This document shows, piece by piece, positions 9,501 to 19,562 of a stretch of DNA of 64,000 nucleotides (its first letter is position 1; the number at the start of each line of letters is the position of its first letter). The position numbers and the translations under genes are program-made. The stretch is from Agapetus fuscipes (lineage: Eukaryota > Arthropoda > Insecta > Trichoptera > Glossosomatidae): positions 7,746,201-7,810,200 of the forward strand of contig OX637359.1 in assembly GCA_951799405.1 (NCBI GenBank). Direction: 5' to 3'. Below the pieces are notes generated by a model. The model did no database searches. It was not told the origin of the DNA and saw only the letters and a program-made list of their open reading frames with translations.

Positions 9501-10349
9501 CAAGAACTGAGGCAGCGTACTGTCTAAGGCCTGATATTTTCAACGTGAGCACAACGACTTTATACTGAATGAAAAGGACGCACTTATGCCGATCGTGTGT
9601 GTATATATATTTTTTATCAGCTTAAAGTCACATTTAAGCAAACGTTGAAAATACCGGGCCTAAAACAATACCTACATAAAAACTAATATATTATCTAGAA
9701 CATTATTAGAAAAAACATTGCAAAAAATACAATAAAAAATTCGCTCACCATGGTCAAAGTTACGCGGTGTTACTCCCAAATGACGTCAGATTTTTAAAAT
9801 GTTTTTTGTGTGTGTGTTTTATTCACCGATCAGCTGAGTTGTGTCGGTCGCACAGCCAGTTACGTTCTGAATGGTCCGCGCTCGATCCCAAGAGGTAAAT
9901 TTTTACTTTCACTTTTTACCAAACTCTCTTTGACCCACTGCCTCTCAGTCAATATAATACGAGAAATATACAATCAAAAGCGGCATTCTAGGATTTCTTT
10001 GCTGAATGAGATAAATACGTGAAAGCAGAGGATATCATTTTCTCATCATTACCATGTATTTATCTTATTCTCGAAAAAACACCTTGATTGCCGTCTTTGA
10101 TTTTGTAGGTTTTTATTTGAGAGGAACATGCTTGAACATGCTCAGAAAAACATGGTTGCATAATGGTTTCTTTGTGCATTAAACCACTGTTGCTCAAACT
10201 GGAATATTTGTGCATTAAACCACTATTGCTCAAAACAAAATATTTGTGCATTTAAACATCTGTGATTAAAACCATTGTTATTAAAGTGGTCAAATACTAG
10301 GAAGGTAAATAAATATAATATACCTACTCGTATTTTGTATCACATTTCA
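9501..10349. other. unassigned DNA with a short tandem repeat
   Basis: At 10167-10258 there are about two and a half copies of a roughly 40 bp unit containing TTTGTGCATTAAACCACT and TTGCTCAAA. The rest shows nothing recognisable. Confidence 0.45.
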
Positions 10350-10619
10350 AGGGGTATGACAAGTGCAACCTATTTTTTTTTACAGGTTTTGAAGGGTTTT
10401 TTTTTACCTGTGGCCTCCTTCGACCAGCTTTACGACAACTACTTAATTTGAAGTGTGGGTTTCCCAGCTCCTGAGCAGGCTGGTACTTTTTGTTAAAGCT
10501 GAGTAAACCTTCCAGGTAATTTATTTAGGGTTTGAAAAATGGTTTGAAATAAACATCAAAATGGGAAATCATCTCGGCATGGGATGCAAGCACTCGACCG
10601 ACTGAGCTATCGACCGGAC
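10350..10619 (-). mobile_element. SINE B, 3'-damaged copy
   Basis: The plus strand shows GTTTCCCAGCTCCTGAGCAG, GAAATCATCTCGGCATGGG and GAGCTATCGACCGG, the head of B in reverse. An insertion-like stretch lies around 10390-10440. Confidence 0.7.
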
Positions 10620-10732
10620 TATGATCGGTAGATATGTGGAGATTTTGCAAATGTCATCACCTTAGTACTTGTTTGTCTTATCTCCAACACATGAGTAATG
10701 TTTGTATGTGTACAGGACAAATGTGTCTTTTG

Positions 10733-11480
10733 AATATCTAATCTAATCTAAGCTGCAAGGATATTTATCATTTAAGATTTATATTAAATGCATTCCCACA
10801 AGCAGATATGTATAATTTTGCGCTAACACATGCCGCATGTGGACCTACAATATAAAAACCCAATCTCAAATGAACATAAGCCCTGTAACTCTCGCCGTCT
10901 TTCCCTGAAACAGGGGTGACTTTGGCAAAGTGAACCATTTTTTACAGTATGGGTGGTCAGCCGCAAACCAACCTATAAGTCAAGGAACACACATGACAAA
11001 TTACATTTTTTAAATCAATAAATAATAAATATACAGGGGCATCAAAAAAAACTTAAACATAAAACCAATTTCACTCTTATAAACCCTAGCCGCCAACATT
11101 ACAGATCAACCGCCATTTCTTTCAATCCTTACATACTTCTTTCATTTCCTCCAGAGTCATAACCTTCTTCATACAAGCTCTTCTTTTATTATGACTCTGG
11201 ATATTCCATTCATTCGCAATTTCGGATATTTGGTCCATCCATACCTTTCTCGGTCTTCCTCTACCACGACATCCATCTATTCTACCAACATATACTTTCT
11301 TCGTCAGTCTTTCCTCATTCATTCTCTCCATATGCCCAAACCATCTTAACAAACTTCTTTTAATCTTCACTTTCACACTTTCTCTTGCACCACATTCTTC
11401 TCTAACAAAATCATTCCTGACCCTGTCACTCCGTTTTTACAAAATCATTCCTCACCCTGTCCCTCCGTTTTACAATACTA
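10733..11480 (-). mobile_element. 5'-truncated LINE with its 3' end (family L)
   Basis: On the minus strand the reverse transcriptase C-terminal frame (11122-11376) is followed about 130 bp later by the family L unit (10733-10988), which ends in AATCTAA repeats. This order, also seen at 43279-44126, is why I regard the many isolated L units as 3' ends of this LINE. Confidence 0.75.
11122..11376 (-). pseudogene. LINE endonuclease/reverse transcriptase C-terminus
   Basis: It encodes 84 residues containing KRSLLRWFGHMERMNEERL, GCRGRGRPRKVWMDQISEIA and KRRACMKKVMTLEEMKE. The motif WFGH.eRM...R..K followed by GRGRPRK.W.DQ is the C-terminal tail, beyond the catalytic domain, of RTE-like non-LTR reverse transcriptases. 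No catalytic motif is present because the copy is 5'-truncated. It is very similar to the longer copy at 43279-43758. Confidence 0.8.
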
Positions 11481-11560
11481 GAAACTTAATTTTGAAAATA
11501 TTAAAAACCACTCTCACATTATCGTGATGTAAATATACCCAATTTTTTGTGAAATAATTA

Positions 11561-12757
11561 CTAAGCAATCCACGGTCTCACCGAGTCAGGTCTCTACTTT
11601 TTACAAAATCTAAGACCCAAACTCAGGCCCGCCGCACAGAGTCAGGATGAGATGGGAGTCACAGGACTTACGACCTGCCTCTGGTTGGTTAAGGATCCTT
11701 TCGTCATGACAACATTCCCAATTCCTCCCAACTCATCCTTCCCCCCAATATGTAAAGTCTGACTCATTACATTGCATCCTAGAGGTGTCTTGGCTCTCGG
11801 AAATGTGGTATGATCCCGAGATGGCCGCCTTTGTCAGTCTTTCCAGAAAGCCATTTATTTGGGATCTATTGAGTTATGAGTATGCCCATTTGGCTGGCAG
11901 TCCTTTCGCTCACTTCATTCTCAGGGTAAAGTTCGTAAATCCTCCGATGATTCGGAAGTGGTAGAATAATGAGATGTTTGTGGTATCACATTTGTTTATT
12001 GGTTTATAGTACGGCGGTGTTATTTCTTCTACATCACATACATTTCTGCATTTCATTAGCGATAACCTATAATATAATAATTATAATCTATCTAACATTT
12101 AACACTTACATCAATATGCTCGTTAAACATTAAACATGGATCTACTTCTCTTACAATGGACCCGCAACATCTTTTGGATATCAAACAATGATGGCATCAG
12201 ATCAAAGTGAAGAGAGCTAAAACATAACGTTACAAAAGCCATACAACATCATTACATTTTGACAGCAGATGTGTTGCAATAGATAATAATGTGTAGTGGC
12301 ATACAATACTTTTTTTACAACTATCAAATAAATAAAAGAAAACCAAAAAGCATTTAGTCGCTGGGATAGTTGGAGTAAATTACCAAATGGGAGTAGAAAA
12401 GTAAGTTATATTTCTAACTGATATCACACAGATGAGTTATTCCACCAGTGATTAAATGTCGCAGGTCCGTTCAGTTTTACAATATATTATCTATTATTTT
12501 AGATAGACATCCTAAAAATAAATGATACAGGACAAAATAAGATATATCGAAAGAAAATAAACCGAAACATTCAAATTAGAAAGATATTAAAGCAACACCT
12601 ACAATTAAATAAAGCTCATCACTACTGTACGTGATATCAGTGAAGGTAGGAGAGTTACCAACATTACTCTTAGGTAACAAATACATATAATGAACCTATA
12701 GGTTACTCGCCTACTTGTGGTATCCGCTAAACGAACAAATGTTTAGGCCTGTTTAAT
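11561..12757. other. unassigned DNA; GC-richer patch at 11640-11960
   Basis: The patch at 11640-11960 is richer in G and C than its surroundings but shows no frame or splice sites that I trust. It may be an untranslated LINE segment. At 12290-12390, GTAGTGGCATACAATAC and ACCAAATGGGAGTAGAAAA match 59520-59540 and 60361-60379. Confidence 0.35.
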
Positions 12758-12920
12758 CTAATGTAAGTTGCAAAGATAATATCGCCCGCAAGCAGATACG
12801 TGTAATGTTGGACTTGCTGCATTTGTACTTACAAAATAAACCAAATACATGAACATAAGCTTTGTAGCTCCTGCTGCCTTTCCCTGAAACGGACTGGCAT
12901 TGGCAAAAGTGAACCTATTA
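12758..12920 (-). mobile_element. LINE 3' end repeat (family L), shortened
   Basis: AATGTAAGTTGCAAAGATAA, GAACATAAGC and CTGAAACGGACTGGCATTGG are present in L order, with internal losses. Confidence 0.65.
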
Positions 12921-13659
12921 GTCAAAGAAAGTGATAGCAGGTATTGATCAGAATCACAAAATAAATCTAAGTAGATACAAAAATATTATACAGCTTATGT
13001 AAAACTAAAATCATGTTAGTACGTAGTTAATCAAAAATACTTACAAGTATGTGGAAATTAAGTATAATTTATTTTTGGTTTTGAATTGAAATTATATTTA
13101 ATATAAGTACATTTTTTTAATCAAATAACTAAGTTATCAATCTATAAAATCATAAGCAGTGATGTTATAGATATAAAAAATATTGTAAATAATTTAGAAT
13201 GCGGTTAGTTTTGCATGGTGCTATATAGAAAAGATGAGATGCGGTGGAGCGGGTAGAATAGACGGGACATTGAAAACAATAAAGTAAAGAATAAATGTAT
13301 TGTAATGTTTTCTACTTGGGGTAAAAATTCAAAATTAAAGTGTCACAATGATTAGTTTGTAGAAAAATTGGTAACACATAATTTAACAATATACACATAC
13401 AAAATTGATTTACTTTGGCTTGCTGATATTCTACATATATATTAAATCTATAATTTCATTTGTAATAATCTACTTATTTCATTATTATGACGTCATCCCC
13501 ATTCACTTACAAAATAAAAGCAATACTTCTAGGCGATAACATTTTGTTTATATTTATATTTCACAAGCTAGTGTAGCATATAAGTATATATATTTCCCAT
13601 TATGTTACATTACATTTTAAACCTCTCATATTTAAGTAATTTTTTTATTCCTTAACTTA
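12921..13659. other. AT-rich DNA, nothing recognised
   Basis: About 740 bp of very AT-rich sequence with no exon, hairpin or repeat end that I could recognise. Confidence 0.4.
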
Positions 13660-13997
13660 GACCGGTCCGTAGCTCAGTGGTAACACTGCAGACTTTGAAT
13701 GGGAAGGTTGTGGGTTGGAATCCCGGCAGAGCACAAAAAATGTACGTAACATTTATATTTTCAAATTTGCTCTTCGCTGGGTTGAAAAATTCATAAGCCG
13801 TTACCAATGAGTCCAATTACCAGTCACCAAAGGTCCATCCAGCCTTACAGCAACTGGGTCTTGCTTGAGTATTGGCGCTTTGAAGCGACGACCAAGCTCG
13901 TACACCTCTGCGGCACTACAACAAGTGTCATAGACCCCTAGAGTCTCTAGAATCTAGGGAGTCTCCCGCACAGGATTTCTTAAAATAAAAAAAAAAG
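13660..13997 (+). mobile_element. SINE A with A-tailed 3' module (A2)
   Basis: The tRNA-like head GACCGGTCCGTAGCTCAGTG and body A run to GACCAAGCTCG. A different 3' module follows: CACCTCTGCGGCACTACAAC, then AGAATCTAGGGAGTCTCCCG, GATTTCTT and an A-rich tail. The same 3' module is found in reverse at 28315 and 35314. Confidence 0.85.
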
Positions 13998-14117
13998 GAA
14001 ATATGAGACTGACCTCCCATGCTGTATAAATTTGGTTATATAATTTTGACAACGTATGGCCATCTTTTGATTGAAAGTTTATTTTCTACAAAAATTTGAA
14101 TTCGCTTTATAAGTTTA

Positions 14118-14383
14118 TTTCTGTAATAATAATCTATAATCTAAGTCGCAAAGATATATTTTTACATTGAAAATTCATATTAAATGCATGCCCACAAATA
14201 GACACGTGTAAGTTCACACTTACAAATGCTAAATGTGTATTAACAAATTAAAATCCAAACCTCAAAGAACATAAACCTTGCAACATTTGCCGACCTACCC
14301 TGAAACAGGGGTGACATTGGCAAAGTGAAACATTTTTTACAGTATGAGTGGTCAGCCGTACACCAACCTATAAGTCAAGGATA
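14118..14383 (-). mobile_element. LINE 3' end repeat (family L)
   Basis: AATCTAAGTCGCAAAGATAT begins it in plus order, CTGAAACAGGGGTGACATTG is in the middle, and CCAACCTATAAGTCAAGGA ends it. Confidence 0.8.
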
Positions 14384-14782
14384 TAATTCATTTAAAATAA
14401 ATTATGAATTGAATATGTGATACCTGTTTCTGATCATGCAAAAATAGGTTGGTAAATTGCATTCCTATTAAAAAATATATTCAAAGAAAAAAAACATTGT
14501 TTGTGGATACTGATGTAACCTATCCTAACATAGTAAAGCATTACTTTTCTACGACTAGATATACCTATATTATTCATACTTACAAACAAACAAAAAAAGT
14601 AAGGCCTAGACAGCTTTCTATGATGGTCTATTTTGAAAATATCTCAATTTTTTTTTTAACAAAATGGAAATAGACTAAATCAAGATAATAAGCCTGAATC
14701 ACTTAAACATTATGGCCATAATCATTATACATTGGAGTCCAAAAAGACAAATATAACATATTTTGATATCTAAAACTCTATC
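14384..14782. other. unassigned AT-rich DNA
   Basis: No recognisable exon or element end. Confidence 0.35.
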
Positions 14783-15007
14783 GGGGCTATTCTTAGACAT
14801 TTTAGTCGTCGGTTGAGCACACGCTTTGACAAACTGAAACCTGTCAATCCAAGATGGCCGCAAGCGAACAGCTGATTTGTTTTCATACAAATATTACAAA
14901 ATTCGGTAGGTAAGAATGACCGTGGTGATGAAAGGTTCAGACCGGGCACCATTTTTTTGTCAAAGCGTGGGCTCAACCGACGACTTAAATGTCTAAGAAT
15001 AGCCCTG
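14783..15007. mobile_element. MITE-like element, family M2, copy 1
   Basis: Ends are GGGGCTATTCTTAGACATTT and the mirrored AAATGTCTAAGAATAGCCC, continued inward by GTCGTCGGTTGAGC and CGCTTTGACAAA. The centre contains AAGATGGCCGCAAGCGAACA. A second copy is at 62393-62628, and part of the centre lies in reverse at 60070-60190. Confidence 0.85.
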
Positions 15008-15550
15008 TATGAAAAGAGAACCAAATATAAAAGGATTTAAGTCATGCTGGAGAAAAGGAGATGTCTTCTCTCACAAATAATAGACTACGTTCAGGACAGG
15101 AGCCAATACACAATATGAGTATGTAATACTCTGCACTACTCTGAAATAAAAAAGACTTCAGTAATACGTGCAGAGGACTCCGAAAAGAAATGTCTTGGAT
15201 GGTGCCCCCTCCGGTGTCATACCACTCGGATGCCCCAGGATACAGTAGGCAGACAATGTCAACAAAGTAAGAGGAGCATGGAGGGAAGCGACACAAGAGA
15301 GAGAGTCCTTGAGGATTGTGGTGCGGGAGGCCCTGAGCCTTCAAAGCTTGAGAATCGGAGATAGTAAAGTAAGTAAGTAAAGCTCTGCTTTAATACATTT
15401 AAGTCCAAAAAGGAAAATATAACATCTTAACAAATTGGTAACTTTCTATGGTAAGCATATAACTTAGGTCCAGTATTTTCAATGTTACTTAATATGTCAA
15501 TCCTGTGGGTAGTTTATTTTATCAGTTTAAAGTCACATAATATGAATATA
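15008..15550. other. unassigned DNA with a LINE-like tail
   Basis: A GC-richer stretch at 15170-15370 ends in repeated GTAA units (AAAGTAAGTAAGTAAAG), like the tail of the LINE at 1757. No reliable reading frame was seen, so it may be an untranslated 3' end. Confidence 0.35.
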
Positions 15551-15799
15551 TCGCACGTTTAATAATAAAGAGAAATAACTCGAAAATTGGGAAAATCGAG
15601 ATTTTGTAATAAAACGCAAGAACAATGCGAGAATAATAGGTAGAACGCGACAGCCGTTCAATTTGGACGAATATGACCGAGATAAAACATCGATCGCCTT
15701 TTTCATCCCATACAAGTTGTACTGGTTGTCTGAACTTCAAACGGGATTTCCCAACATTCATGTTTTTTGAGTTATTGCTCTTTATTATTAAACGTGCGA
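15551..15799. mobile_element. MITE-like element, family M1, copy 2
   Basis: TCGCACGTTTAATAATAAAG and the mirrored CTTTATTATTAAACGTGCGA bound a centre containing AAAACATCGATCGCCTTTTT, as in the copy at 5329-5573. Confidence 0.85.
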
Positions 15800-16378
15800 T
15801 ATGATAACATTGAAAATACGGTGTGTTGTTTCAGGAATAGTTCAGGTGGCTTTAAAGTTAAACAAGGAAATTACTTGCACAGTTCTGCTAAGCATTTCTT
15901 TTATTTTAGCAAGCTATGCTAAGTTTGAAACACCGTTCCTAAGGCGGGAATCTCATGTAAAGCGCGCTGGCGATCATGGAATACCTGCGAGACCCATGAT
16001 CATAGTTTGCTGCACCAACACCGCTCATAGCACCTGAGCAACGAGGGATAGTTTATGAGGGGCGGACCATTAGGAGGGTAATATTTTTTGGCAGTTACTT
16101 AGCTTGCTTGTATCAACAACAGTAGAGCCTTTGAAACAGGGACAGAGCAAATTCCTCTTCTTGAATTCTTTAAAAAACAAAATGGTACAATGCCAAATTA
16201 TCATCGTATGTATCCACTTTGACTGGGCCTTAAGGTATACAGTTTGACCAACACATTAGCAATTTTAGATTGAAAAGGGCACACTTCTAAGATTAGTGCA
16301 GGAAGATTTTTAGTTTGGTTCCAAGTCATCTAAAAACAACACACCCTTAGATGGCGTGAGGCGCCTGGAAGAGTTTTC
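15800..16378. other. 3' flank of the GPI-type gene
   Basis: No repeat family was recognised. On the minus strand this would hold the 3' untranslated region of the gene ending at 16379. I did not find AATAAA within the first 200 bases after the stop. Confidence 0.35.
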
Positions 16379-16494
16379 TTATAAAGAGTTGCTGTGTTGA
16401 AGAGTTGTCATGATGAGGAGAATGGTGGAGGCAGCGAGGAGTACTAGAGAAGGCAGCAGTTGGTCTGAGGAGCTTCCAATCATGATGGCCTTCC
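16379..16494 (-). CDS. cysteine-rich surface protein, terminal exon with GPI-anchor-like tail
   Basis: After the acceptor GTAATGTTCCAG the exon reads GG AAG GCC, needing one base from the previous exon, and continues 37 codons to TAA. The peptide has a short polar lead with small residues (MIGSSSD), then about 20 hydrophobic residues (LLPSLVLLAASTILLIMTT) and a short end, LQHSNSL. A small-residue cleavage zone, a hydrophobic stretch and no basic cytosolic tail make the usual GPI-attachment signal, which is removed in the endoplasmic reticulum. It is the next splice-flanked minus-strand frame after 17934-18059, and the phases match. A single-pass anchor is the alternative, but there is no cytosolic tail. 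Confidence 0.7.
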
Positions 16495-16880
16495 CTGGAA
16501 CATTACAATATTATCTTATAATTGATTTGTGAAGTACGAAAAACCCATCAGAACATAGATGAGTAGTGTAGTATCAAAGACGGACATCTGTCATCTACAT
16601 GATTTTTAGCTACACTCACTTTTTTACCCTGATAGATCTATTGATAGATTATTTTTGTTTTCTATCCCAATAATTTAACTGTATGTATTTAATTGTATGT
16701 TTTTGCAACGCATAGATAGTCGCATTCAAAAGTATGAGTCAAAATCAGAATCAGTTGTTATCTAAATTTCCACCAGAATGACAGATGTCTGTCTTTGACA
16801 CTGCACTACTCAGATATCATAGGTGGTTGTACAAAAAATAAATCTCTACGACCACAAGAAATAGGGTTTCCACGTGAGGT

Positions 16881-17075
16881 TTTTGGCTATGCACATGCGT
16901 GCTTGCTTGAACAGCAAAACACCATCAAGTTTTACGTGAAGCTTGGAACGAATGCAAACAAAACATTCCAAATGCTTCAAGACGACTGCATTACAAGGTC
17001 ACCAGCCAGGAGGTAGTACAAGGCATTCTAAAGGGCCGGAAAGAGGTTGGGTACTCAGTGGCATTGGCTAAAATT
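16881..17075 (+). pseudogene. mariner-like transposase N-terminal fragment
   Basis: The frame gives LLEQQNTIKFYVKLGTNANK, then TFQMLQDDCITRSPARR, a stop, and in the same frame YKAF. This resembles the start of mariner-family transposases, where R..IKF...LGK.A.ET...L is followed by ..SR..V..W.KAF..GR. The helix-turn-helix DNA-binding region is broken by stops and only this part is kept. It lies in the last intron of the GPI-type gene. Confidence 0.6.
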
Positions 17076-17324
17076 GACAACGATGTTCTTGTTTTTTAAG
17101 TTTTGTATAGGTGTACACGGCTTAAACTGACAGCTAAAGGAGGGTGCTGTTTTGACTGAACTTCAAAGTGATACAATCTATGGGGCTTATTTTGTTTTTC
17201 ATCAAGAAAATACTTACAAAATTTTAGCAATTCAGCCAAATCCACATTGAACACTTTAAAGTGACTTTTTATACAATGGTTATGTTACTTCCAATTTCAC
17301 CACATTTATTTTAAGCAGTGTCGA

Positions 17325-17585
17325 TGTGTATAATCTATAATAATAATATAATCTAAGTTGCAAGGATATATTCATTTAAAGCTCTCAGATGTATGCCCAC
17401 AAACCAACAAGTGTAGTTCGCGCTTACAAATGCTGAATGTGTACGTACAAATAAAATCCAAACCTCAAATTAACATAAGTCCCACAACTTTTGCCGACCT
17501 TCCCTGAAACAGGGGCGACATTGGCAAAGTGAACCATTTTTTACAGTATGGGTGGTCAGCCTCATACCAACCTATAAGTCAAGGA
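17325..17585 (-). mobile_element. LINE 3' end repeat (family L)
   Basis: AATCTAAGTTGCAAGGATAT, CTGAAACAGGGGCGACATTG and CCAACCTATAAGTCAAGGAA are in the standard L order. It is intronic. Confidence 0.85.
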
Positions 17586-17933
17586 AATGTACATGTAAGA
17601 AATTCAGTTTTAAAAATAATTTAACAAAGTAATTTCACAACAATAAACATTTTCTGCAATTATTGTATCCTATTTTCTTACTCATGTGTATTTCTTTATA
17701 TTTTATGAAAATTAATGTATTGTTAGTGTTTTCTTTGACTCCCAGAGTGGTTGTTAAAATATGCTTTAAACTAGAAAAACATCCCCGATTATCAGTAATC
17801 TTTTTTAAATTTACTATGGGTGACCTCACATAGCCAAGGGATATTTTGAATGATTGAACCTCATTCCTTCTAGCTCTAGACTTATGTAATGATTAACAAT
17901 AATGCATGCTTGAGCAAGGTGTTATCCAGTTAC

Positions 17934-18059
17934 ATTTGGTCTGCATGGAGACGTCGCAGCAGCAGGTCCGCAGCCGGGCGTACTCCGCGCAGTTCTCCGC
18001 TATGGTGGTGCAGCGCGTGGCGCCGCGGTGGCACGTGTGCGGGACATACGGGAACACCT
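17934..18059 (-). CDS. cysteine-rich surface protein, second Cys module exon
   Basis: The acceptor TTGGTGTTGCAG is followed by AG GTG TTC CCG; the two bases complete a codon with the G left by the previous exon. The peptide is EVFPYVPHTCHRGATRCTTI then AENCAEYARLRTCCCDVSMQ and TK. Cysteine spacing is C-x6-C-x6-C-A-x7-CCC-D, paralleling the preceding exon. I place the donor at AAAT|GTAACT, which leaves one base and joins in phase to 16494. The donor is not a strong match. Without splicing the frame continues 11 codons to TAA at 17893 and would give a secreted, unanchored form with two more cysteines. I do not recognise the family; Ly6/three-finger proteins are an incomplete analogy. Confidence 0.8.
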
Positions 18060-18844
18060 CTGCAACACCAACATTCACCATCAATCACCAGCATTCAGGA
18101 GCGTGCACATCATTTCAGCATGGAACTTTACCAGTTTTGGAAGAATTTATCAATCTTCAAAAAATTTAATATAAGTATACCTACTTATATGTTTTTTTAA
18201 ACAAGTATACAGAAAAACATTACATTTAAAAAATTACAATGGTATTTTCCATTTTTACCCTCATGCAAAAGCAGATGCTTGTGTGCATGCAGGGCGAGAT
18301 CCTAGCTCTATATTACATTTTTTTAAATCCTTTTTTTAGCAACTATTAAAAATCCAAACAATTAAGAAAAAATAAACATGGAAATAACAGAAATTATATA
18401 ACTCTAGTCTCTAGTCAATAACTCAAATAGAGTAGAAACACAATGATATCACAAACCAGCAAAAAAATACAAGAATAGGTACAAATAGAAAATAATATCA
18501 TAACAATTCATTTTGATTTAATTTTTGTGGTCTATAATTATTCTAGGTTGCAAAGATATTTATATATACAACTTGGTTTTATTTGTTAAGACTTTTTATT
18601 TTGATTCGCAGATGCATTTGAGATACAGTGTACACTTTTATTATTTGAGTTTGCCAATTATTATAACTCAATTTGCATCGTTCGGTGCATTGCCAAACTC
18701 CGACGAATCAGTGCGTTGGGTTAAGTTTTGTCAAGAAGTTGGATGGGGTCGACAGCCAGGGTCTTTGTTACTCGATGGTAGTGAGTCAATACATTAACAT
18801 TTAGGATATAGTATTATTATTATTATATAATAAAGAAAGAATAC
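18060..18844. other. intron of the GPI-type gene
   Basis: AT-rich sequence. The stretch 18600-18797 has an open plus-strand frame without a recognisable motif, and I do not call it. Confidence 0.5.
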
Positions 18845-18949
18845 CTGTGAATCGTTTATCGCAGCAGCAGTGGTCCGTCATGACCCTGGTGCCAGCGCAG
18901 TACTCCATCTCACGGCGCGTGCAAGTGTCGCAGCCACGGCGTAATACTA
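18845..18949 (-). CDS. cysteine-rich surface protein, first Cys module exon
   Basis: The 105 bp exon lies between the acceptor TTTGTTTTCAG and the donor ACAG|GTATTC. It reads TA GTA TTA CGC in phase with the single base left by 23277-23498, giving I-V-L-R-R-G and then CDTCTRREMEYCAGTRVMTD and HCCCDKRFT. The cysteines follow C-x2-C-x7-C-A-x8-CCC-D, a triple cysteine plus Asp as in the next exon, so the two exons look like a duplicated module. Six cysteines in 35 residues and a signal peptide upstream indicate a disulfide-bonded extracellular domain. It leaves one base (G) for the next exon. Confidence 0.85.
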
Positions 18950-19227
18950 CTGAAAACAAAACACGCGTCTGGTCACTTAAACTGTTCACAATAACATCAC
19001 TAACTTATAAATCTTCCTTGGTTACGCAGAAAGAGAAAAAAGATGCTCTGAGTAACTTCACTGTAAGCGGACAAGTGTGAGAGATGCTACAAAAATTCTC
19101 TGCAATACTGGCATTACTAAAATATAATCTCTGCGTGGAAATTGTGCGGTTTTTCTTCAGTGAATTTGTCCACTTTGAAATAAAAAAAATCATTGTTATA
19201 CCTGAGCGAGTCAAGTAGCTAATCTTA

Positions 19228-19562
19228 AACGTAACTAAGCTACACAGCACATACGAGTATAGTGTAAGTTCTTGACGCATTCTCCCCGAAGGAGTCGCAT
19301 GTGGCGAGTGGAATTTATTTATTTTTACGGGTAAGGGGGCCGGCCTCACACCAACCACTTAAGTTGAAGTGGGGGTTTTCCAGCTCCCGAGGGGGGCTTG
19401 TTCTCATTTCTTTTGAAGGCTGAGTACACCTTGCCGGTATTTATTTTGGGTTTTTGAAATTAGACACCGAAACAGGAAATCATTTCTGACACCCTCAGTA
19501 GGGATCCAACCCTTGCTCTTGACATGGAAGGCAAGCATTCTACCAACTGAGCTATCCACCGG
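19228..19562 (-). mobile_element. SINE B, near full length
   Basis: The plus strand shows GTAACTAAGCTACACAGCAC, CATTCTCCCCGAAGGAGTCG, CAGCTCCCGAGGGGGGC and ACTGAGCTATCCACCGG, the tRNA-like head in reverse. It lies in intron 1 of the GPI-type gene. Confidence 0.85.

Larger units (their letters stand above)
10660..11560 (-). repeat. repeat Z copy split by a LINE insertion
   Basis: Reverse Z sequence is present at 10660-10732 (ACTTGTTTGTCTTATCTCCA) and resumes at 11481-11560 (CTTAATTTTGAAAATATT ... CTCTCACATTATCGTG). The LINE copy at 10733-11480 lies between. This gives a relative age: the LINE came after Z. Confidence 0.5.

Noticed and set aside
18525..18797. Plus-strand frame of 90 codons with a protein-like end
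   Set aside because: Inside an intron on the opposite strand, with no splice sites or recognised domain; too weak to call.
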